64,000 nucleotides of DNA from Chaetoderma sp. LZ-2023a. Its lineage: Eukaryota; Mollusca; Caudofoveata; Chaetodermatida; Chaetodermatidae. The notes below the pieces were generated by a model. That model saw only the letters and a list, made by a program, of their open reading frames with translations. It did not search any database and was not told where the DNA came from. Each line of letters begins with the position of its first letter. The first letter of the stretch is position 1. The stretch covers positions 86,226,464 through 86,290,463 of the forward strand of contig CM067366.1 in NCBI GenBank assembly GCA_034401795.1. The letters run 5' to 3'. Made by a program: the position numbers and the translations under genes. Below are positions 13,001 to 26,942 of the stretch, in pieces.

Positions 13001-16000
13001 ACACAAAATGGCTCTTTCAGTCATGTTTGGTGTAAATCAGTCAACTGATTAATGAGTAATAAGTTTTGAAACTACTTCCTTGACAGATATTGAAATCCAA
13101 GCTGGTCGGTCGGCAGAAAAATTTACCAAACAAATTTCTGTATGTAACAGTCTTGAACTTCTACATTGACCACAATATTGGCCTTCCAGTCAAGTGTGTC
13201 TAAAACTGGCACAGTGGTTAATGCATAGTCTTTAACCATATCCTTGAGTGACATTTCGGAAATGCGAGATGGCTGGTGAAAATATAGATTGATCAAATTT
13301 ATGCATACAATTCCAGAAACCGTAGGTTGCTTACAGCCGAATTTGGCTAAGATTTTGTCATTTTGTAAATACGTTTTGAAGGAAATTCATAATAGTCACT
13401 GCAAAAGTGAGCCATTGAAATGTGTGTATACAATTCCACAAGTCCCCCCTTTAGAATCCATACAGGCAAATCTAGTTAAAACTAGATTATGGTTGAAGAA
13501 CATATGTCTTGAAAGATTTATGGAAATCTTCGGAAAAGTTGGATAGATGGATGGATAGGTAGTATGCCACAACCTCACTTGGGCTATCAGGCTTATGGAA
13601 ATGTTTGGAAATCCAGAAGAGCAGCTGGAAAAATTGAATGACCAATCAAATTTCTGAATACAATTTCGAAAGCTACCACCCTATGAACCTTCCATGTATT
13701 TTGGTTAAAATCTTCCGAGAGGCCAATGAGGTGAGACTAAAAAAAAGCATCGGCTTTTGTTTCTACGAGAATTGTTAATACTTACCAGATGTACTATTAT
13801 GATAATGTCTATTATCTAGTCTAGCCCAAAATAAACAATTAAAACTTTGCACTCTCCATGGTCCTGCCCATTCTGTGTCCGGGAATTACCATAGCCTCCA
13901 GGTACCGAGTCAATTCCCAGATTCGTCTTATATTTGTCTTGACAAACGGCAAAAGCAGCTCAGCCTCACCTCAGCAGGGCGGCTGAGATAGGCCATAGTA
14001 CATCTGGTAAGTATTAACAATTCTCATACAAACAAAAGCGGATGCTTTTTTTATTCTCCTTCAAATAATACTTACCAGATGTACTATTATGATAAATACT
14101 GGATTTCGACAGCCAAGAAATTCTGGTGGGAGGAGGTGTGGCTCGAAACAGCTCTCATCTACCATCCGACAGAGAAGGTTGTGAAGAGACTAGAACCCCA
14201 GCATACGCTTTAGGTTCCGCCATCTGACTCATAGAGTGCTAAACTTCCATGGTCTAGACCACGCTCCCCCCTCCACCCCACCCCCACCAATTTGTCCACA
14301 CAAATTCCAGAGGGCTGTCAAAGGGGAGGCAACACCCACCAGACCCATATCAGCCTCAAGTCTCAGCTAGGGCAGTCTAGGAGAATGCAAAGAAGCTACT
14401 ACAACTTCTAATTTTGAAAAAAACTATCAGTTTATCGAGAAACTATCAGTATATCGATTAGATTTTCTAATTTAAATGAGTCTAATGTCTGTTGCAATGA
14501 ATAAGATACTCTTGAACCAGACTTTTTACTTAATCAGTTTGGGAATTTGACTGTAAGTAAATTAATATTAGTCACTTAAATTAGGAAAACACTCACCATT
14601 TTCTGAGTGCTTGGTCTTTCTTGATCATCACAGGAGCTCCACCCAATCACAGTTCACAGATCATGTGCATCACCATTGTTCAGTGCATGTGGAAGAACCC
14701 TACGACGTATGTGAAAATAGTGGTTGGATGTGGCTTTAGTTAAGATTTGACAAATTGGCAATGGCTACCGGATTAAATGCGCTGGCGATATCGCGAAGGT
14801 AGAATCAGTGAATGACGACTCGGCATGCCATTGTGCTACAGATATCACCTCCTCTAAAGAGACACCCTTATAAAGTGCTGATGATGCTGCTAGTGCTCGG
14901 ACTTGATGGGCATTCGCACGATCAATCTGCTTTCCTGTTGTGATTTTGTGCGACATCTGAATAGCATCGACTATCCATCGTGAAATGGTATCTTTCGAGG
15001 CGCGAAGATGTGGAGCTTTGAGACATAACGACAGAGATTTTGGGTCATCTCTCCACTCCTCAGTACGTTTCTTATACATTTTCAGACATCTGACAGGACA
15101 CCAAGCAGAAGAGTTTGGGTCATGCTTAATTAAACTTGGCAAATTGATCGGCTGTCCTGGATATTTAAGTGACTGATTCTTTGCCAGGAAACAAAGACGT
15201 GGTAACAGTCTTAAACCTTCACCCATAACGACAAAACGGTCTTGTTCGGCAGAAAGTGCATGGATTTCGCTTCACCTTCTCACCGATGCTGCTGCAACCA
15301 AGAAAACTGACTTAATAGTTAACAATTTAATATCTATAAATCTAATTGGTTCAAAGGGAGCATGCCATAAAACTTGTAGAACAAGAGATAGATTCTATGC
15401 TGGGATAGGAATTGGCTGTCTAAGTCGCAAATTACTCATTCCTTTAATAACTTCATTCAAAGTGTCGTTCTCCACTCCTACAGTGGTCAGACTGGCAACA
15501 ACTGAAGCTAATCCAGAATTATATGCTGCTAGAGTTGAAGGTACAAGCTTGTCAACCTCGTATAAATGACAGATAAAATCTGCTACGTGTTGAACAGATG
15601 CAGAAAAAGGATTAATGTCTCTTCTCTTACAACACTCTGCAAATTTGTTGATTCTATAATTATATGTCTTGGCGGTTGACCCTCTTCTGGCTGAAGTGAC
15701 AAATTTTGCTGCTTGCTCAGAAAAGCCACTCAATTGCTCGCTGCTTGATAACATCCTGCAGTCAATTGGAACATCTCCGGTCTGTCGTGAAGATACAGAC
15801 CTTTGTTCTGAGAAATCAGATCCCTTCTGTCTGGAAGAGGATTGGGTTGCAGACCAGAAGGTCCAGTAGATTCGTAAACCATGATCGGCCTGACCAATGA
15901 GGGGCGATGAGTAGTACTTGGCATATGCCCTCTTACCTTTGCCAGAACTTTTGGGATGAGAATTGTTGGAGGATACGCATATGCGTACATTCCCTTCCAA

Positions 16001-19000
16001 CTTATCACCAGTGTGTCTAACTGCTAGAGCTAGCGGGTCCGGGATCGGCGACACGTATGTGACCATCTGCGTTTTCTTTCATCGCAAAAAGATCCACGTT
16101 TGGCTTGCCCCAATGTTTGAGAGAACCTCCGCTACCGACTGGTTGAGCTGCCATTCCGTCGGACGATAAACCATCCTTCGACTGAGAGCATCGGCTAGGA
16201 TGTTTAGTCTTCCTGGAATGTGTGCTGCCCAAAGAATAACATTCCTCTCTTGGCACCACAGAAGAAGGTTCCATATCATCATGCACAACTCTGGTGATCT
16301 CATCCCGCCTTGGCAGTTCAACTAAGACACCACTGTTGAGTTGTCTGTCCTTACTAGGACAATCTTGTCTCGGATTAAGTTCTCAAATTTTCGAAGTGCT
16401 AATGACACCGCTAATAATTCGAGAGCATTTATATGTTTCTGTGCATTGGTCCGATCCCATTCCCCTGACACTGACAGATTGTCCAGTACTGCTCCCCAAC
16501 CCGTCATCGATGCATCTGTAAAGATGGACATTTGCGGTTGAGGACGTTGTAGAGGAACACCTCGCAGGAGATTCTGTTCTGATAACCACCACTGAAGATG
16601 GAATATCAATGGTTCTTTTACTGGTATCCTCAGAGACAACGTATCTGTTCTCTGAGACCAGAATGACATTAAGTACATCTGAATTGGCCTGCGTCTGAGT
16701 GCCACATAAGGAACCACCTTCTCCGGTGATACTAGTAAACCCAGTATTCTTAGAAATTGACGCGCCGTCAGATTGGCTCCTAGAGAAACTGACTCCAGAA
16801 CTGCAATCCAGCTCTTGACTCTGCTCTCCGCCGTCCCTGAAATTGAAAAAATATTCCCAGATACACAAACTCCAGGGGTGGAGTCAACTCTGATTTCTCT
16901 AGATTCACAATCCATCCTAGGTCCTTTACTAAGGCCCGGACTACCTGAAGATTGTTGCGCAGAGTGACTGGATTCCCCGCCTTCAGCAGCCAGTCATCTA
17001 TGTAAGTATGAACAGCTATGTTTCTCCTGCGAAGGTAAGAAGTCATGGCGAGAACCACTTTGGTGAAGACCCTCAGGGCTATGTCAGACCGAAAGGAAGT
17101 GCATTGAATTCCCAAACATTGTCTTGGAACGCAAAGCAAAAGTATTTCTGAAAAGGAATTGACATTCGAATATGAAAATATGCATCCTTCAGATCTATCG
17201 ATGCTGCCAACATGCCTTTTCCCAGCCATGTCATCAATGCTGCTAGTCTCCATCTGAAATTTTGGTGAAAGAATGAATATGTTCAGTGGTTTGAGGTTGA
17301 GATGCTCTAAGCGCAAAACTTAGACTAAATTAAGCTAACTAAAAAAACGCGACTGCAAAGTCGAGCAAAATAGACAAATCTGACTGTTGTTGGGAATTGA
17401 CTCGGTACCTGGAGGCTATGGTAATTCCCGGACATAGTATGGGCAGGACCATGGAGAGTGCAGAGTTTTAATTGTTTATTTTGAGCTAGACTAGATAATA
17501 GACATTATCATAATAGTACATCTGGTAAGTCTTATTCGAAGTAGAAATATTGTTGATGGATGGATGGTGGGTGGATGGATGGTGGTGGATGGATGCTTGA
17601 CATGCCATAAGCACACTTGGCTCATCAGGATAGCTGAGCTAACATTGCTGCTGTAAGCAGCAGTAGCCGTACAATATTTCCAAATAAACTTAAAGTATAG
17701 TACAGGTACAGGGCAGCGTATATAGTCTGCTTCCACTTGTGAGCTTACCCAACTTTCCCCCTGGTCATTGGGGCTTATTTATTTTTCATTCCTGTATAAT
17801 CACAGCTCCATTGTGGGAGCATCCAGCCAGGCTGCTCGTATCTATAGGCGCTCAATGGCTTTTATATTCCATATTGCCGACACTACCCTCATATGTACCT
17901 ATTTTACAGACAGGTCTACGGAAACAAAGCAGAGTCAAGTGCCTTGCTCAGGGACACAATGCATCAACAAGGCCGGGAATCGATCCCGCAACATTTGAGT
18001 CATGAGCTCGACTCCATAACCACTTGGCTACCGCAGCCCTAACTTAGTGCATGGCCTCACACAAATGCATGTGAAAATAGCCAAGGACATGTAGAGCTCC
18101 TCAGTCACCTACGTAGGTATGCTACTTTTTCTATGTCTGCAAAATAGCAGAATAATGTGGGCATCCTAATTTCAATGATAGCTAATAGCATGTGCCACGC
18201 CCTGATGGCATTCATCTTAAAATGTTAACCATTTCAACAACAAATCACTGAAAAAGTATATTCTCTATGACATAAAAGTTATTCTGTTGAATATTTTGCA
18301 AATAATTTGACTCGAAGCTGTTGCAGCAATGACTTTAAATCAAATTAATTTCAAAATATTTTAGGTACACATTCTTTTAGGTACACATTTGGAATTCACG
18401 GCAAAGACATCACTAAAAATCTTGAAAGACTTCACAGTTGCATTGATTATTACAATAACAAAAAGACAATTTTGATAAATTTTAATCTTTCAAGGGAGAT
18501 AACTCTGGTGAATATGGGAGGATTTTGGTGAAACGAAATTATGACACTTCGTGATCTGGAACAGAAAAGAAAATTTGGACAAATTTTTGCTTTTCAAGGG
18601 CGATAACTTAGGCAAATATGGGCAGTTTGCACTTCGTCTATCCCTAACACATCTGCTGGAAAAAAATCAGATGGACGGATGCACGGATGGACGGATGGCG
18701 AGCGCCATCATATAATACGACCCTGCTTACGCGGCCGTATAAAAACGGCTGCAGTGGTCTTGAGAAATGTCCTTTTGCAGACCAAGAGGAGACTATTTTT
18801 TTAATTTTACCACTGGAATGACTGGCTCGATAACCTTGGTAACCGAGCCAGTTATTTCAGTGGTAAATTTTCAAAAACAGTCTTCTCTTGGTCTGCAAAT
18901 GGACATTTTCTATGAGAAAACTTAAATTTTCTTCGTCAAATTTGAGTGTTAAAGGGTTAAGGGCCCTAGACAATGCTATAGTTTGGCAATGCTAGAGTTT

Positions 19001-22000
19001 AATTTCATATCAGCTTAAATAAAGCTCAATACAATTTTCTACTTTGAATTTCAGATGAAACTGCTGTCTGCAGCTGTACTTACCCATGAATGAACAGGCC
19101 AGTTGTCGGTGTTCTAATGCAAACGCGTGACTTTGGTGTGGAAAATGTCTGCCGCTCAACACTATCAGAAACATGTCTATCTGGTGTACTGACCTCTGAA
19201 CCCTGTGGCACGAATGCTAGATTGGACACGGCAGTAATTTGATGTACGTTTTTCTTACCCTCACTATCTATCACCAACATATCTTGAGAAACATCTGATT
19301 CACATCGCATGGAATGCGCATGATTATTCCTGTTAGAATCTAACACTAATTTAACTTCAAAAGCATCCGATAGTTCACACAATAGTTTGTCGCTTGATGT
19401 CGGTGATAGAGTCTCACGACTTAACTGTTTATGTAACTGACTAGAGGGAACATTGTCGCAAGATTTAGTTTTTATTACTGGTGTAGAATGCACACTATTT
19501 ATTCTATTAGATGTGTGAGAAAAAGACGAATCCCTATAAGCAAAACGATTTTCTTCTGGATACTTCCAACTTTTTTCGTACACCAAAATCGGGGACGTAT
19601 CCACCACAGTGATTCCTGGATATTCAACTGAATCTTCTGAGTCCATTTCATTACTAATATCTAAACTAAAGCTCGCGTTATCGTCTCTTTGTACATCTGT
19701 GCTTAAATCTGCAAACGAATCATCAGTCTCCATTGCACTGTCATTCTGCCTCTCAGATCTTCCGTGAGAATATGATTCTGTTTGCGAGAAGAACAACTCC
19801 GTATTCCACGTGTTTTGCAGGTAATTCTCTAAGATATCCAAACCTTGTGGTGTAGATAAGTCAATGTTAGTCCCAAGAAACTCCCAAAATTCTGTCCAGG
19901 GTACCCGCAGATCGTGAGCAAGATTTCTGTAAGTAAAGCGATTTCAAATTGTTTAACCCTTACCACTCTGATGTCAATATTCCATCTTTTACTGTGTCAA
20001 TATCACAGAAACTGGTGTATATTTTTCAACAATTTTGGTGGAAGATGTTGCTGTCTACGACAGAAACATCTTCCACCAAAACTGTTGTTTGAAAATTTAA
20101 AGTTTTGACACCAGATTGGTAAGGGTTAACTGTCTCACTGCTGCAAGCCACCAGACAATAATTTCAATGAGCAAAAACACTCGACTTGCTGAATATTTTG
20201 AAAACAATTTGACTGAAAGTTGTTGGTGCCTTAGCCACCAACAACATTAAGTCAAATAGTTTTCAAAATATTTAGCAGGTCCCGAGATATAACCCCTGGA
20301 ATATGCTCTCTACAAATACTCAACAATCACATGCTTAACCCTTTAACCCTCAAATCAGCCAAAAACGTCTTCTAAAGTGGCCTTGAGAAAGGCTTAACAA
20401 CCTTCGACGAGTAGCTCATATAACTGACTACGTTGTTATCATCTATCATTTCACAATTGATTCATCCAGCAAACTGTTGCCGCAGGAAACGGAGATAATC
20501 ACAATACCTCCGCTGTCCACATTGAGTCTAAACTCAGCAGGTTCGGACACGCAAGCCGCCAGGTCTACACAGACCCGAATGCCACCAAAAACAACCGGTA
20601 ACAATTACAACCGGTGAAGTTGACCACAACCGCCAAAAAAAGTTGCCCAACCGCCAAAAATGGCAGAACCTCCAATAACCATCCATAAGTATGTAGGGGA
20701 AAATACGCCCCTCTAAATTCAGAATCCAATGACATCTCAGATTGATATCAAACTGCCATATGGATCCTCATCAGACCTGGACGATGAAAACTCCACGTCA
20801 TGAAGAACACAGAAAGAATGTCTTTGGATACACCAGCTCCACCCAATGGAGCCTATAGGCACAAACCGAGCAGGATAAGGGACGCCCTTTCCCTGGACCA
20901 ACACGCCCACCACGGGCGGACACGCCCAGTATGTTGTTATTATTCTTCTCTGGCCTTGAGAAATGCCCATTTGCAGACCAAGATTATTTTTCAAATTTTA
21001 CTATTGGCATGACTGGCTCGATAACCGGTGGTAAATTCTCAAAAATAGTCTTCTCTTGGTCTGCAAATGGACAATTTGAATGAAAAAATTGAGATTTTCT
21101 TGAACAAATTTAAGTGTTAAAGGGTTAAATAGCATTTTGTGGCAACTGACATGCCATTTCTTTCTATGCCCCGCCCATTTCTTTCTATGCCCCACCCATT
21201 TCTTTCTATGCCCCACCCATTTCTAGCCAAGCTTCACCCACTTCATATGTGTGTATGAACCGATTTACATAATTCTGCTTTGAACCCTGAATTCCAAAAA
21301 TTCTAATTTCAATGTAAATTATACATGTAATGTTGAATATTTTGAAACAAATTAGACTGGGAGCTATTATTGGAACACCACTAGTGCTTTCTTATGACGA
21401 GCTTGTTATCAAGTCTTCTAGAATATTCCAAAGGCACATTCATCATATAGGCATGACAGATGACAATAAACTTACAACGGTTTGCAATGACTAAGCATTG
21501 TAAAATTGAGTTATTGAGCAAAGACTGAAATAAGATCTTGATCTTGTGACCTCAAAAAACCCAAGGAACATTAACACTCTTTCTAATAGGGCAATATCTT
21601 TACGTTGTTTCATAAGGCTCGGTGCAGGGTACTTAGTGGAAATGTTACCAAATCAAATTTACTATGACCATGACATTTTACATTGGGTTTGGGCAGCCAT
21701 ACATGTATATCAAACCCTACTTCCAGTATGTTAAACAGTTATCAAACACATGCCAATATGCAGAACTACCATAGGCAATGCAGACAGACAGACAGACAGA
21801 CAGAGACACACAGCCAGACAGACAGACAGACAGGAATGGAGGCAGGCACAGACAGACAGTGACAGACAGAATTAAAATGGAAACAATTGCCGTGCTAAAG
21901 AAAATTAGAATAACAACAACTAAGTCCTAGCAACATAATTAACTCATAAATAAAGACAAAGGAATGTCTAACCGTCCAATTCGCTCGAGGCCTTTCTCCA

Positions 22001-25000
22001 AGTCTGTTCGTTTAATTTCAAAATTTCGTCTAACATCTGACTTATTTGTACTTGGGCTGGACCAGTTCTTGTGGAACAACTCAGCCTAAAACAGAGAACA
22101 ACTCGAATTATACTGTAACTTAGTTAAAATTAATATTCTTCGATTTTTACAAGCCCTTATGTTGGTTATGATACAAATGTAGAAACTTAATCAAAGGTCT
22201 GGCTTGCAATGCAGATTTACTGGTATTTTACACATATAAATATGATAGTTATGGTCAACTGATTTCAATAATATGGCTCAATTTATACACCCACATCCCA
22301 AATCATCACATCCTACCCCCAAACCCACCACAAGTGTGTGAATGATAAAGGTACAAGCGACAGTGCAATGATATTAAGTCAAATTATTGTCGAAATATCA
22401 ACACATCTCTGCTTTAATTCTTAATTTAAAGTATGGTCAAAGCTGCTCAAGAGACCACATCCCTCTTGAAGCAAGTGGTGGTTCCTTACGATAGGTGGTC
22501 AATTGATCAACTGTATCAAAGAACCACCACCAATTGCCTCTAATAGGTATGTTCTATAATGAGTTGCTCATGTCGCTACCAATCTTGGCACTTTAACATT
22601 AAATAACGGCCTCTGAAATGATCTTGTGGAATGTCCATTTGTAGATCAGCAAGACTATTTTTTGATAATTTTCCAATGGAATTATTCCTGTGGTAAACTT
22701 TCAAAAACAGTTTTCACTTGATCTACAAACTGAGATTTTCTGACCATTAACGGATTAAGATACCACCTATCTGTAGTGACTGGGCGCTTTGAAATATTCT
22801 GCAGAGGGAAACGTGGTTGTCAGGGTTACTGTGCAGTCCTGTGATCATATGGGTCATGGCAGACATAGTCAGGTGGAGCCACCAGCATCAGATGTAAAAT
22901 GAAGAGCCTCAATGACCTAGACTTAGTAGATGACAGTACGCCGATATCAAACACACGACACACTTATACAAATCAAAGTACAACGTAGATCAAATACACA
23001 AATTCTGGAGTCCAGCTGCACTCATGCTCCATGTACAGAGGAGGAGAATGACATGGTTAAATCCAAGATACCAAGAGTTTCGCCTGCAAGCTCCTCAAGC
23101 TTGGTGGAGAGGATGTGGTAAAAGAGGTAAATATTGTGCAAGACAAATGGTGTGACATAGTAAAGACACATGTAGGATAAGTTGAACAGCATATGAAAAA
23201 GCAGCCAGTACAGTAATAAGATGGAAATCTGGATTTTAAAGACAAATTATGAGATTCCATTCTATAGGGGAGCAAATCTTGGCAGACTGATGACAAAACG
23301 AGATGAGATCATACTGGCTATATTCATAAAGAAGTTCCTAAGAAGGATGCTGAACCTTTCCAGTTTATCCATCCATCATATGACATCATGATCAATTATG
23401 TGATGTGTATGATGATGTCATAATCAATGACGTCATTAATGATGTAGATAAGTTTGCCATGAATGCATAATTGGTGACGGGCTAAGCGGTGTTGTTTGAA
23501 TTGTATGTCTTTACTATTAAATAAACATGCTATCAAATATTGTCAAATTAGTTTCAAAATATTCAACAGCTTACCTGTATCGTTTTCTGGAAATTGATAG
23601 TCAGGGCATCCAGGGATCGATCGATCCCAACATGGACCAAGCGTGGGTGGAGCTCAACTAGGGATGGGCAGGGCATAGCTAAAACTGGAAAGGTCCATTA
23701 CAAGTGTGTTAAGGATGGAGCAAGAAGCCAAATGGTCCATCGCATAAACTCATTCATATTCATTATATGATAATGTATGATAATGTACCTTGGCAGGTGA
23801 CATCGGGCCAGCACATGCCTTCACAGACATGACAGGATCTTTTGGGCTTTGTACAACAAGCGGCTGAACAGTTGTCAAGGATACTGGTGATTCATCTTGA
23901 TCAGGTGACCATGGATAACCAATCACAGGCTGTGTGCTGTTGTCATGTGACCTCATCAGTGGGACATAGTACTGGCCTGAAATGAAGTAATGTGCATAGT
24001 TAAAGATATGTTTATTTATTGTCGCTTAGTGGTCTAGATGGGTCAAGAAAATTAACCTTTCTGCAATTCACAGGGCAAGAGAAACTATTTTTAAGCCTTA
24101 CCACACTGATCTCAGAATTTAAACTTTTCAAACTAAATTAAAAGATGTACATTTGGTATACATTTTTCAACAAATTTAGTGGAAGATAGTGCTGTCGAAG
24201 ACAGGAACATCGTCCACCAAAATCATTGAAAGATGTTCACCAGTTTCTTTGCTATTAACACAACAAAGGACATTAGAGTGCTAAGGGTTAAGATTAACCA
24301 CTTGAATAACTGGCTCTGTTATCAAGTCAGTTATTCCATTAGTAAATTTTCATATGCACAGGAGTCAGAGCTGTCTTAGACGACCTTCTATAGCCTAAAA
24401 CCGAGATCACAGAAAAAGGTTGTCTGTCAATAGAAATCACTCAACATAGGGTATGTCCTTAGGACCACAGGAAGACAGAAATTTCCTATATGCAGGTGCT
24501 CATGTCACACCCTCTCATAACAATTTAACCCTTTAATTTGTTTAAAAAAATTCAATTTTCTCACGGAAAATGTCCATTTGCAGACCAAATTTTTGAAAAT
24601 TTACCACTGGAATGGCTGGCTCGGTTACCGAGCCAGTCATTCCAGTGGTAAATTTTCAAAAATAGTCTTCTCTTGGTCATCAAATGGACATTTCTCAAGA
24701 CCAACGCAGAATCCATTTTGGGATGATATGAGTGTTAAAGGGTTAATGGCCAAACTAGCAACAATGGCGTCTGTCGCTGTCTCAAGAAATGTGCATTCGC
24801 AAGGAAAGAGATCATTTAAAAACATTTATCTCCAGCCTCCAATGCATGTAAATTGGACATTGAGTAAGGAAATTTTGTAATTTTCTTGACCAATTCTGAC
24901 TGAGTAAAACATTAAAGATCTTAAGACTCCATCCATTTTTGTCACATTAAAAAGTTTCCGGATTTTCCTGGATCACACCCAAAGTTGTTGACCTCACACC

Positions 25001-25268
25001 CTTTTCAGTGTTAAATTTGAGCTACATCGCACCAGCAGTTTCCGAGATCTCCAGAGATACAGAATTTGATCCGATTCATATCATCTTATCTCGATCATGA
25101 CCAACATCCAGAAATCCTCTTACATTGCAAGTTCCTTTCATTTGTGCTATAATTTTATCAAAATCTGATCAGGGGTTTTTGAGCTCCACATCTGTTTTGA
25201 GCTCCACATCTGGCCACACATACACATACACAGACACACACAGACAGACAGACAGACAGACAGACACA

Positions 25269-25320
<52 letters not shown>

Positions 25321-26859
25321 GGCCCGATCACAATACACTCTTTATCTTACATGGTGAGGGTAATAAAAAGAGGCCCAAGGGCCTGTGACGCTCACCTGGA
25401 CTATTGGCATTTAAACCATTTACATTTAAACAGACATGACAGATGATTTTCGGAAAATTCAAGATGGCCACCAAAAAACTGACCAATCAAGATTCTCATT
25501 AACATGCTGAAGCCTACAATCATAGGATCGTTCCACCCAAGTTTTGTTGAAAATGGACTATTGATTGAAGGAACACCGTTTTTAAATGGTTCCGGAAAAC
25601 TTTCTGAAAATCAGAGATGACTGCCAAAACACTGACCTATCAAAATTCTGGATACAGTTTATAGAGGCTACAATAATAGGATCGTTCAAGCCAAATTTGG
25701 TTGAAATTGCCCAAGCGACTAATGAGGAGTACCATTTTATACGAATTCACTTTTTCGGAAAATCTAAGATGGCCACCATAATAATCAAGTCGTCAAAATT
25801 CTGTATAGATGTTCTGAAACATATCGGCCTAGGGTTCTTCCAGCTGAGTTTGGTGGAAATCGGCCAAGCGGTTAATGACTAGTAGCCTTTTAACTGATTT
25901 GACCAATCAAAATTCTGTATACAAGTTCTGAAACCTACCAGCCTAGTATCCGTGCAACCAAGTCATTGAAATTGCTCAAGCAGTTATAGTCCCAGAGCTC
26001 AGAGGGTTTTATTTGACTTTTATTTGCCAAAAGGTCTGAGGGTGGTTCCTAGGGTAGAATTGTCTGTAGAACTCAGAAATCCATTTCTTACAAAAATACA
26101 CTTGGACGTTTTTCCACAATTTGCTCTTGAGGTGAGGTGCCCTCTACATACGAGATCACACTTTTGCGTTACATGGTAATTTGGATGATTTTGGGTGTGT
26201 CAATTTTCGGTCTGGAAATATTCCAACTAGTAGTGGTATGTACAAATAAAGGATCATATGAATGAGGGGCATCTCCTGATTCGTTTCCCATGTTGGAATG
26301 CCTGGTATCCATGGCATAATATGGGTGGTATGGTTATTTATAAATATAACCCCATTTTATCAGTGATGCTCTTGAAAAATGTGTATTATCTACCTATCTC
26401 TTTGATTAGAATGCAGATAGTCATCATAAATGGTGATTACACTATATTATACTGCACTAGTATCATTCAGATATAAACGTTGGACAACATCCATATGTTT
26501 GAAGGGCATCCAGAGAGTGACGTAGAGAACTACTTACCAATGATTGCTATCTACAATGATGCCAGTTTTGTATCGATTGGCATTGCAAAATAAAATCCAC
26601 AGATACTTTGAAGAAAAGTAAAATAAAATGTTCAGAGTTTTTGGACGATCTGTGAAGCTAAATACAGAATTGAGTGTGTTAAATTCTATTCTACAATCCA
26701 CTATATTAACCTACTCATTCACAATTTGAAGCAATAACAATATCATCCAGATAACTGATGTATTTTGTACAGTAATGACATAAAATGTACATAATGAACA
26801 TCCAAGATTGACATGTCCAGAAATAGCATCTATGTGTACTATGATGTGATCATTTTAAT

Positions 26860-26942
<83 letters not shown>

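Larger units (their letters stand above)
13741..17545 (-). mobile_element. DIRS-type retroelement A (decayed)
   Basis: The minus strand carries reverse transcriptase, RNase H and tyrosine recombinase in that order, the DIRS hallmark, with no DDE integrase. Inverted terminal repeats match between 13781-13921 and 17388-17529 (for example 'gtaccgagtcaattccca' and its complement). The left end also has an extra inverted arm at about 13998-14060 and a direct copy of the terminal motif at 14072-14095. No gag remains, so it is probably an internally deleted copy. It sits in an ANKLE2 intron, in sense orientation. Confidence 0.88.

Noticed and set aside
14765-17316. LTR retrotransposon or LINE
   Set aside because: A tyrosine recombinase follows RNase H, there is no DDE integrase, endonuclease or LTR, and the ends are inverted.
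17960-18039. Functional tRNA gene
   Set aside because: The A and B boxes are imperfect and the sequence continues into a SINE body. No clean cloverleaf was seen.
20411-20940. Possible exon between ANKLE2 exons h and g
   Set aside because: The flanking exon phases already join exactly (GR split codon), and no conserved ANKLE2 residues are missing there.
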